Assembly (NCBI GenBank): GCA_964035795.1 | Contig: OZ038320.1 | Location: forward strand, 5,797,895-5,861,894 | Length of the DNA: 64,000 bases | Origin: Pterobdella sp. o SKG-2022 | Lineage: Eukaryota; Annelida; Clitellata; Hirudinida; Piscicolidae | Direction: 5' to 3' | Part shown: in pieces, positions 28,726 through 41,000 of the stretch | How the letters are laid out: each line of letters starts with the position of its first letter | Position numbering within the stretch: the stretch's first letter is position 1 | Made by a program: the position numbers and the translations under genes | The notes under the pieces: generated by a model | What the model saw: the letters and a program-made list of their open reading frames with translations, nothing else | Told to the model about the DNA's origin: nothing | Databases searched by the model: none

Positions 28726-31700
28726 GTAATATTAATGATAATAATGAAATGAGAATAATTATCACGATTTTCAAATTAAAAAAAAGCTATTTAGTTCAAT
28801 GAGTTCAATCTTATGAATAATAATAATATTCTCATCATATATCGTGGTAGGACGACGCGATGACGCAGAAGGTGAGTCTACAGCAGATGCAGCAACAACA
28901 GAAACTGCACCTGCAACAGCTGCAGCAGGAACAAACCATGCAACTGAGCAAGGAGTGTCTAGAGGTTGTTGTCAGCCAATCGCGTCACTTCATCAATGAT
29001 GATGATAACAAGGATGAAAATAATTTTGATAATAATGAGGATATATATTTCGGTCATTTTATTCTCAGTGACTTCATTATTAGTTATACTCTTATTATAG
29101 GAGGATCTTGTGTTATTTTTATTTTAACTAAATTTTTATTATTATCGTTTTATTATTATTAAAACTATAAAACAATTCATACACAAAAAATTGCATATAA
29201 ATCTTTATAAGACCTTATAACACCACCATGATGCCAGGTCTTAACCCTCTGCCTCGCCTTGTCACCCTCCCAATCTGTTGAGCAGTTATGCAGGGATAAG
29301 TCTTGGCACCTCTTTATTATCAACTTACTTATAAAAGCCCCTAACCAGTTAGTTTAATGCTGTTATTGCTTTTATTGTTGTTGTTGTTTGTGGTTTTATA
29401 GAGATTGTTAATCTGAAAGTTTGATACTTGAAGTGTTATTCAAAAAAAATCAAAAATAAATAGTTAAGCATTGTCTTTAATTATGATATTTTGTTCTTTA
29501 AATGCTTGAATTATAATATCAAATACTAAAAATAAAAACCCTTCTACAAATACTTTAAACAATTTTAACACCAAAAAAACCAATCAAATCTTTAATAAAA
29601 AAACAACAACTCACCACTACTGCAGGGAGATCAGGGAGAGTGCACAAGAGCAGTTTTATTTGATGGCCACATGCTGTAGTACCAGTCAGAAGTTGCCTCT
29701 GTACTTCATCACCCTTCTCTTCACCCAGCTATCTGTGCGTTAATGATAATGATGATGATTGTGATAATAGAAATAATAATAATGATAATCGTTTTTATTC
29801 CTCAAAAATTGAGGATTTTAAAAGTAAGTTTATTGCAATAATACTAATGAATTGTGATAAGATCGTATTTATCGAAAATTTCAGTCTTTATTGTAATAAA
29901 CGTATCTTTGTAATTCTCAGTTTTTGACGAATGAAAACGAAAATTATAAAAATACAAGATAATTACGATGTCTCTAAAATAATAATAATAATAATCATCA
30001 TCATCATCTTTCCCTTTTCCAAGGGGTCACTGACTTCTTTTCATGACCTAATCCTCTCCCTTTATTTCACCCTGTCATAGCCATCTTCAAGAACTAATCC
30101 AAGACCACGACAAAGGTTTTTCTTCATCCCTTTCCAGGTTAACCTTGGCCTTCCCCTTCCTCTACTACCTTCAACCTCAAACCTCCACGCCTGTTTGACA
30201 CAATCATCATCCTCTTTCCTTACTACATGACCCAGCCATCTCAAACTCCCTTGCCTCACCACTTCAACGATCGTACAATCCAACTCCAATCTAACCATCA
30301 ACTCCTTTGTACTCACACCCTCAGCTAGCTGCACACCAAACATCATTCTAAGCATCCGTTTTTCTGCTCTTCTCAAAATACTCTTTTCAACGGATCTTAC
30401 TACCCAGGTTTCCGAGCCATATGTCATGACAGGCCTCACATATGTCCTATAAATTTGTCCTTTAATATTCCATGTGTGTCTTTTACCACATAACATAGAA
30501 GACACACTGTTGACTGCCTTCCAGCCCAGCCCGATCCTTCGTGTAACAGCTAGCTCACTTCCTCCTCCACCATTCACCTTGTCTCCTAAATAACAATAAC
30601 TATTTATCCTCTCCAACTCACCTAAACAACCATTTGAAGCATTCTTACATTCCACGTTCGCACCATTCATACAAACCCTAAATTCAAAATTTCTATTCAT
30701 CCTATGAGAAACTCCCTTTACCCTAGCAAACCGCGCATGAATCCACTTCTTACATGTCTTGCACCTCACTCAATTTACCTTAGCCCTCTTACCACACACA
30801 CCACATGGATCAATCTTAGCCAAGACAACAAACCCACCACCACCACTACTCTTCATGACCTTTGTCTTACCCAGATTAACCTTCAATCCTTTCCCTTCAA
30901 AGGCTGCCTTCCAACGGATGAATTGTGCTTCTAGTTCTTCCATAGTCTGCCATCAAGACCAAATCATCTACATAAAGCATCTTTTCTTCCGTCTTCCGAC
31001 AATACGTCTAGCACTATTGAAAACAAAATCGGTGAGAGAACCGATCTTTGATGGACACCTACATCAAATTTTTCCGAATCTCCATCTCCAACCTTAACCC
31101 GCGTTTTTGCTCCTTTGTACATCGACATTACTGCCTGAACCAACCTTTCCGGGACCAACTTCTTTCTCAGCGCCCATTCAATCATCTTTCTTTGTACCCG
31201 ACCAAAAGCCTTCTCCAAATCAACAAAACAGATAAAAAGCTTCCTATTCTTCTCAAGGTAGCTTTCCTGCATTCTCCTAAGAATAAAAATAGCGTCCACT
31301 GTGCTTCTGCTAGGCATACAACCAAATTGCATTTAGTCAACTTTCACTAACCTTCTTAACCTCTTCTCTAGCAACCTTTCCACCACTTTCATACCATGCT
31401 CTAAAAGCTTTAAACCTCGATAGCTCGCACTGTCCATAACGCTACTTTTCTTCTTATAAATGGGAACAACTGTACTCATTCTCCAGTCATGAGGCATATC
31501 CATTCCATTGAGGATTTCATTTGCTATTTGCAAAATAACTTGCTTACCATGTGGAGAAGCAGCTAGGTGCTTTTTGACAATTCCAGTTGGACCACTGGCC
31601 TTGCCATTCTTCATGATTCCTACCACTCTTTCCACTTCGTTCATAGCAAATGGTTCCATGGGACCTTTAACCACTTCTACATTCATCATCCCATCCCATG

Positions 31701-34486
31701 GATTCTTCTCATTCATGATGGCCTCCATGTGCTCTTTCCACACTCTCTTCTGACCATCCTCGGCAAATACAATCTTCCCATTTTCGTCTTTAATGCAATT
31801 ATTACCTGCTAAATCGTTTGCTTCTTTCTTCATCATTCTCATTCTACGGAATACGACATTTCTGTCATTCCGTATCTCCTCCATCTCTTTCACCGCCTCA
31901 TTCTTCATTGCCTCAGCAACAGCTCTCTTGGCTTTCTTTTTGTCAGAGAGATAGTAAGATTTATTTTCAGCCGATGGAAGTTGCTTCCACTTCTGAAAAC
32001 ATTTCCTTTTCTCTGAGATGGCTTTTTGCACATCCTGATTCCACCATCAAGTTTCACCGTGCTGAGGCCTACCTTTACTCGTACCACACACCTCTTCAGC
32101 AGCTTTAAGAACGAAAGACTTATATTTTAACCATGCATTTTGTTTATCGCATTTCTCATACAAAACCTCCATTTTTTCTGAAAATTTTGTTTTGATATCT
32201 TCGTTCAAAAGTTTCCACACTTGTTCGATATTCCTTTTTAGCACAGCTACTTCGGGCATTTTTAAGCCACCTTCTGTCTAAGACTACCTTCAGAAGCTTA
32301 TGCTGAAGCTCACCTCCAATTACCCTTACATCTATCAGAAACTTCCTCTGCCTTTTCTTCATCAGCACAAAGTCAATCTCTGTCCCACTACACCCCCCAT
32401 TAAAAGTTACCTTCCTACTACCCTTTCTCTTAAACCAACTATTACCCACACACAAATCCTTTTCAACACAAAATTCTAAGAGCAATCTACCTTCCAAGTT
32501 TATCTTGCCTATTCCGAAGCCTCCATGAACACCTTCAAACCCATTAACCTCTTTGCCAATGTGTCCATTGAAGTCTCCTAAGCAAATCAAAACTTTATTT
32601 GCATTTTCCACTTCACACCCTCTTGCTATCTTTTCATAAAACTTCTTCTTTTCACTCATCGATCTTCCACATTGTGGGGCATACGCGCAAACAATTCTTA
32701 CAACCTTTTTACCAAAAATAATTACCGCTACCATTACCCTATCTGATATCCTATTTATTTCCACAACATTCATACATAAATCCTCTCTAACTAATATTCC
32801 TACACCACCTATCTTATCTTCATGACCAGACCACCATAGTTTGAACCTTCTACCTGAGCTACCTACAGACTTTGAACCCATGCCTCTCCACCTCACTTCT
32901 TGGATGCAGCAAATACCAACCTCCCTTCTCACCAACTCCTTACTCTTCCCATTTAATGAACCAATATTATAACTACCAAAAGAAAAAGACCTCCCAAAAG
33001 AACAAGAAGAAAAAGAAGAAAGCCCAAGGATTCTTAGCACCCTCTGCCCATTCAAGAGCTGCTGGGGACTGAGGGCCATTGCTTTATTATGTATATTCAT
33101 GGAAAAATTTTTGGAGCAAAAAAGTGCTCGATGGAGCATGCCCTTGCTTCCACTTCGTAGCACATGTTTCATGACTTCAAATAACCAAATAAGAATGCAG
33201 CTAATTGAATTTTGTTTATTTACAAACAATCCATTTTATATCTGCAAGTCATGTTTAATATAGCGAGAAAATTGAAAAGTGACAGAAATCAAACTCTAAA
33301 ATAAATAATAATAATAATAATAATATAAAATTAGAGCCGCTAATTTTAAAATCATTCATTATTCCAATCGACACCAACAACCATAGGAGTTATCAAAGGA
33401 GTGCTACAACAATCAGACTCATGAGTATTTCCAGCTTCTATGCCGGTAAGTGGTTTTCTATGATCTTTGAATATCATTGTTATCTTACACTTTTGCTACA
33501 ATTATCATCATCGTTATAATCATCACAACAAAAACAAATTTATTATCATTGTTATTATTTGTTATTAGTGTTATTGTTATTGTAGTTACTATTATTTATG
33601 TTAACATCATCATCACCATCTTCATTACACCCACCCTGTAGCCTACTGGAGTTCGCATGCAACACTCCAATCCAAGTGAAGCAGGTGGACACACTGCTCA
33701 ACCAGGAAATCAACTGGCTCAAGAAGATCAGGGTTTGTTTTATATTTTGGGTTAGTACCTTGCACCACACATAACTACATCACATACACAAGTTTGTACT
33801 GCACGATTTTACATCAAAAATAACCTCACGTCACACAGATAACCTCAAACCACATACACAAACCTCACACCACACACACATACAAACAAAAAACAAACAC
33901 ACAGGCAACAGCGTTGAAGACGGGAAGCACAGGGGTAGATGATAGTCTGATAGAGGGACATTTGAGCATCACTAAGGAGCTGATGATGTTCCAGTCTTCA
34001 AGCAAGAAGTACTTTATTGGAACCGACAACAATGGACAAAGTCTAATCAAGGTGGCAGCTCTGATTGGTTGATTATTTGTTATTAGTTAATCAACAGTTG
34101 AATGATATTATCTGCATCATCATGGACGTAAATAATAAGGATGATATTATTTAGCTGTGGATTAGTTAATTGCTTTATTGATTAATTTTAAAAAGTGGGT
34201 TAATCTATTTTATCTGTTGGTTTAATTGGTTGACTAAATAGGTATTCAACATTGATCAACCAATAGGCTGATAACATCAAATAATGTCAATATGTAAGTC
34301 AATCGTTTCCGCAATCAACGACGACCACAACAGGAGCTGGTGGAGGACTTCCTGTTTACGTCATCAAGGGCCATGCTGCAGTTTGAGATGAGTAGAGGAG
34401 ATGTTCAACACCTGGAGAGGACTGCTGCTATATGCCAGAGTCCTGCTTCCATACAGGTGTCTATCTATCAATCTATCTATCTATCA

Positions 34487-34572
<86 letters not shown>

Positions 34573-35626
34573 CTATCTAGCTATCTATCCACCCAAAGGC
34601 TGCATTCAACCTTCTGATAAGTCTGGTACAGAACTGCCTTCCCAACCTCAAATCTCTTTTGGGCATGCTATCTTCTTTGTTCCACTCCAGTTAGTTCAGT
34701 GTGCAGTGTGTGTTGTAGTCGATCAAAACAATCAGTTACATACTATTATATAACCTTTATATCATTTAACTAGGAGTTCACTTCTAATCAAATGTATTCT
34801 CTAATATGTGATATACTGTGTAATATATAATGTGATATATAGTATATAATAACTATCCGTCAATTTTATTATGAATCATTAAACCCTCCAATTAGTTATT
34901 CAACTGAATGATTGGCATATCATAACCCCGCCCACAACAGCAAACGAAAGTCAATTATTCGAATGGGAGTACATGCCTCCAATCAACGCCAAGCCACCCA
35001 ATGGATTTGTTGGCTTGAAGAATGCTGGCACCACTTGCTACATGAACTCAGTGCTACAACAGGTTGTAGTTGTTGTAGTGGTTAAGGTGTTGGTAGTAGT
35101 TGTAGTTGTAATGGTAGTAGGAGTGGTAGTAGGAGTGGTGTTAGTAGAAGTAGAGGTGATGTTTGTAGTAGTAGAGGTGGTGTTAGTAGTGGTTTTGGTC
35201 GTATTGATGGTGTAGTTAGTGTTAGTGATAGTTGTGGTTTTTTTAAATAATAATTTTAATGATGAGGTTAGTGTTTTATGATAAGACTAAACTTCCCAAT
35301 AAATGTATCAAAAAATCTTCACATTTGATGTTTTTGTTGAAGAATGACGACAGAGGAAAATATAGCTTAATAATTAATATTTCCCTCCATAAACCCTGTA
35401 AAGTTGTTCATGATCGAGTCGATACGGCAGTACATTTTGACGGCAGAAGGCGCTTCCACAGATGACACATCCGAAGATGAAGACGCTGATGATAAAGCTT
35501 TCAATGATGGGGTTATTGTTTTTATTTTTGTTATTTTCAGTTGGGGTTTTATTTCGTTCAATGATTATTGCAGTTATTCAAAATTTTCAGCATTATTCCA
35601 ATACCACTGCTATCAGCACACACACG

Positions 35627-35673
<47 letters not shown>

Positions 35674-37989
35674 ACACACACACACACACACATACACATA
35701 CACGCAGCCATACATAGACACAAGCACGAATACAAACGACAATACATCGTTCGCCCTGTCTCATGTGGTCAACGGTATCAGTAAAGTGGCGACCAAGGCG
35801 GAAGAAAGGAAGGATTACAATCTGAAAGTTTGTAGTGTTTTTAAATAGTTTTTTGAAATTTTTTTTATGTTATATTGGTGTCATCAACAGATGTTATGCT
35901 TATTCTGGGGTATTTTCTTTGTTTGATTTTTTTGTATATGATTTTTTCATGTTATTTTTCATGGTGATTCTATGTGATTTTTTGTTTTTTATTCACGTGC
36001 CATCATTTTTTTAATTATTATCCACACTTCATACCACTATAAGCTCACATTCCTAATTGTATCGCATCATATCTTCCCAACAATGCTTTCATTATAACCC
36101 ACCACCCTCAACACAGGTGCTGAAGTATGTGCAGTATATATTCGCTCACTTGTCGTGCAGCAAGATGCAGTACTATGTTCCCAAGAGATTCTGGAAGCAT
36201 TTCAGGTTTTCATTTATGGGTGTGCTCGGTTGCTTGCATTGGCGCGCTGTTATAATATGTTGATACATAATTTTTTATTCAGCCAGTATATCATTATTAT
36301 TGTAAATATTTCATTGGTGAAATATATAAATCGCATACATACCACCAATTCTATACACCATCAAACCATGAAAACCCATCATCTTCATCGCTTACCATTC
36401 TTCTCTACGCATGAATCCACCCCAAATGACTTACTACCCACAAATAATCCATTTACCAACCACACATAATGCACCTATTACCCACACATAATCCACCTAT
36501 CACCCACACAGACTTCAGGGAGAACCAGTAAACTTGAAGGAACAGCATGATGCTTTGGAGTTTTTCAATTCTTTGGTTGATTCTCTTGATGAGGGACTCA
36601 AGTCACTAGGGTACACGCCCATCCTTACCAAGGTTGGTGTGGTGGTGTGGAGTGAGGGTTGTTGTGGTGAGGGAGTAGGTAGTTATTTCTGTAGTGGTTG
36701 GTAAGGTTTGGAATGATGAGGAGTGTTGAGGTAGTCAAGAATTGTTAAGGCATGGTGGTGTTGGGTGGTGAAAAACTGTTAGCTAGATGGTGTGAGATAG
36801 ATGAACATTGTGATGTTGATGTGAGGGTTTTTATGATTGGTGATAATTTGATTGTGGATCATAGTGCGTCTTCAAATAAGTTATGATTTTAAAATATATA
36901 TAAAATTATTTGTAATCTTTCAAGGTTTTGGGAGGAAGTTTTGCCGACCAGAAGATCTGCAAGACTTGCCCTCACAGGTCTCCTGTTGATTTGCATTTGT
37001 TGAGTATTTGTAGACCATTCAAAAATGTATGGTGTAGTTTTTAAAAAAGCTTTGTTTTAAATGTAATATTAAATGAGCTTTTGTTTTTTTGTTGACTCTT
37101 GCTCAAATACGTCATTGATAACAAGGAAAAGTTTACTAATTACCTTGAACTGTGCACCTGAAAATAGGAAAAGATAAAAATGGTGTTTACTCATGAATTG
37201 GCTGCCGATTTTCACCACCTTCAGAACATAACTCTAAAAACATGAACTTACCAAATAAAAATGATAGATATTTATTAATCATTAAAAACAATTTTTAGAG
37301 TCAAACACACGTACACTACAAAACGATGCCAATAAACTCCACAGATACTCGAGGGAAGAGCCATTTACAGTGCTTAACATCGACATCCGAAACCAACAGA
37401 ATCTTCTAGAATCTCTGGAACAGTACGTGAAAGGAGACCTGCTTGAAGGGGCCAATGCTTACCACTGTGATAAGTGTAATAAGAAGGTAAGGTGGTATGT
37501 GGTGGTTTGGTGGTTGGGTATGTGGGGTGTTTGAGTGGATAGATAAGTTGAGTGAGACAAAGACATCTTATAAATAGAATAAAATAACTTAGATAACACA
37601 GTATCAACAAAACCATCAAACACAGGTCGACACAGTGAAAAGGTTATGCATCAAGAAACTACCACCCACACTTGCCATACAACTCAAAAGATTTGACTAC
37701 GATTGGGAAAGGTGACACATTATATAATTATATGTATTAAAAGTAAAAAAAATATTCTAAGATTTCAATACAATACTAAAGGGCTTTTAGTAACATTAAG
37801 AAAAATTTGATTTATCAAGCGTTCATTAAAATTAGTAGTTGTTTATAAAACTTAATTAAGATTCAAATCAAACAAATCAACTGAGCTTTCTATATGTCAA
37901 ACTCACAGATCAAGTGAAGTATACAAATATCATAAAATTATTAATTATATCACTTTTCCACCACCCTCATTCTTCTTCTCATCTTCCTC

Positions 37990-38021
<32 letters not shown>

Positions 38022-41000
38022 TAAACCTCTAACATTACAGGGAATGCGCCATAAAGTTTAACGACTATTTCGAGTTTCCACGACAACTAGACATGATGCC
38101 GTATACTGTGCAGGGATTGGCTGAAGCTGAAGGTGCTTTTTATAGCTTTTTTATACATTTTTCTTTATATATCACTACTTACACATATAAAACATTAAGG
38201 TAACATTGCTAATAACAAAACCAATAAGCCATGTAAAATTTAAAAAAATCAGCAATAAAAAAAATCGTACAGCACACACATTATATACAAACCATTACAA
38301 TAAACTCACTTAGACCAGCTTTTAGTTATAAACTCCAACACAACCAGGCGAGTACATCTTGGATGAGGATGAGGAGAAGAGGGATGGAGGAAGTGAGCAG
38401 GAGGTGACTACCTACAGCCTTGTGGGGGTGGTGGTGCATAGTGGCCAGGCCAGTGGTGGCCACTACTTCTCCTATATCCTTCATCGGTTTGTGGGTCATG
38501 GGTGGTGGATGGTTTGTTGGTTTATAGGGGTACATAAGTTTCTTAGCTGGGACTTATGTCTAGGGGGGGTTTGAAATTATAGTTATGGTTTAGTACATTC
38601 CAACCATTTATCATAAATCTATCAATATATTAATACATTCATCTATTCTATTTTTTTTATCCATCTGTCTTTCTTTTAATCTTTCTATCTATCTCTACTC
38701 ATCTATACTTCTCATTTCAACACAGAGGCAAAGACTCGGAACCTCATTGGTACAAGTTCGACGATGGTGATGTGAGTGAGTTCAAGATGGACGATGATGA
38801 TGAGATGAAGAACCACTGCTTCGGGGGAGATTACATGGGAGAAGTGTTTGACCATATGCTTAAGAGGTGGAGGCTTAATGTTGATTATTGTGGTTGAATA
38901 ATATGAATAGGAAAACATAAAAAATGTTTGTAGTACAATAAAAATTTTTTGGAAAAGTATTTGCATATGTTTGAGATTTGGGTAGGGAGTTTTTTTCATT
39001 GCCTAATGATGATTTTTTATGTTTGAATGATAGGAATAATTTTAATGATTATAACAAAAACAATTTAATCTTGATAGAATGCAGTTTAGGCGACAAAAAC
39101 GATGGTGGAACGCTTACATCCTCTTCTACGAGAAAGACATCCAACAAGCATCCATACCACTCAAGTCTAAATCACCACCGCCACCACAAACGCCCCTCCA
39201 ATCGCCCTCACAACCCATCCAAATAGTCAAGAACGAGGAAGTCAATCAAGATGTTCGCTCTCCCAAGAAACGTTGGTGTTTGACGTTGTGTTGGTTGATG
39301 TTTGTGGGTAAGTTTTGATGCGTATAATCAGTTGTGCTTGTTTTTATTAGTGGAAATTTTAATTCTTTTTTTTGAATGAATTTTTAAAAAATTATGTTCA
39401 GACAAGAATTGAATTTAAAAAAGTAAAGTTCATCGTTAGTGTATGCTTTGATGCTTCATATCAGCGATTAATGAGGGTGATGATGATGAGGATAGTGATG
39501 AGGTTGATGATGATATGTGTATATTTCAGCTTCAAGTAATAAAAATCCTCTCTTGATACTAATAATAATAATTATTTATGTCATAAAAATACTAGTAAGA
39601 ACATTATAATAAATTTCAAACTCATCATCAACACACCATACAGAAAACGGGAGTGGCACGTGGGAAATGCCAATCCAAGTGGAACTGAGCGTAAGAAGAA
39701 AGAATATCAAGTTTTTACATGATAGGTATGTGTTCGATTCATAGGTAAATAGATAGGTAGGTAAGTAGGTGAAAAAGCCAATGATTAGTTAGATAGGACT
39801 CTAGATATATATTTAATTCTTAGGATTTTATTGTTGATGTGTTATTATGCGAGGTATGTAAATTTATAACAATCAAATTAATGGTACGAATACGTTGGAC
39901 TATCTTTAAGGTGAAAAAATTTTCATTCTAAAACAATATGCACGATGGCGATTCATCAAATTTTAATTGATCTTCAAATAGAACTGAAGGAAGTAAGGAA
40001 TAATGGAAGGTGATAAATTTAAAACAGGTGTCAATATTCCATTGAGTACTTTAGGTTCATGAAGCAATTACTACAATGTAACACACACCACCTGCAACTT
40101 CAACAAAATGAACTGGTGATTATCTTCTATCTGTCTATTTGATATATATCAATTTGTCTAAATATCTATTTATCTATCTATTTATTAACTTTTCAGTCAA
40201 TCTATACCCGTATATATCTGTTGATCCAATAGATAAATCTTATACAACATAATATAAACAGCGTTATAATACATATACCACAGACGGCTGAGTCTGAAGA
40301 GATGGCCATGTGCACAGTGCAGTTGATATCCAAATTCCTCTTCAACATCGCTCTCCACACCAAAAAGTGCCTCAGGTTGTTCTTTACTATTATACGTTGA
40401 TAATAATATGTTATATAATTTCTACCATTAAATCCTGTTGATATGAGTTACAATCTTTATTCTTATAATAATTATCAAAAAAAAAATAGAACTTTAATCA
40501 CTAACAGCAAAATAAAATCAATAACCAATCAATAAAAATCGTCACACTCACCCCTAACAACAGAGGGCAAGCTCAGGACTGGTTCGACTGTTTACTGACT
40601 TACCTGAAGCACAGTAGGAAAGTGAGGAAGTGGTTTGTGGAACATATGCTCTTCAAGAGGTCATCCACTGTCGCGGAGTACCTATTTGAAGCTCCGTCTA
40701 ATGAGGTGAGGGTGGTGTGGGTAAATGATATGGTGTTTTGTATTATGTGAGTGGTGTGGTATGGATGAAAGGTGTAGTGTAAGATAGTGGTGAAGTGTGG
40801 GTGAGAGGTGGGTGGGTAAGCTTAGAGATGTGGTGGTTTTTAATTGAGAAAGAGGTGAGGGTTAAGAGGACTGGGTGAGGTGATGTTTGTGCTGGGATTA
40901 AATTGAAAATGTGATGTATGGAGTGGCATGGCTCATTTTATAAAAACCGTCAATCTTCTACAACCCATCAGATCAGAACGGCTTTCATGCGTATGTTGGT

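Noticed and set aside
31508..32108. Plus-strand open frames across the RTE insertions
   Set aside because: Antisense shadows of the minus-strand reverse transcriptase; the same shadow recurs in copy 2.
34457..34598. Regularly repeated units resembling an array
   Set aside because: It is a tetranucleotide microsatellite without unique spacers, in an animal genome; not a CRISPR array.
34340..34753. Open frames containing [12 protein letters not shown]
   Set aside because: Produced by reading through the (CTAT)n intron; the true exons end at 34456 and resume at 34599.
35404..35848. Open frames rich in His-Thr or Cys-Val
   Set aside because: They are translations of the (CA)n repeat in both directions.
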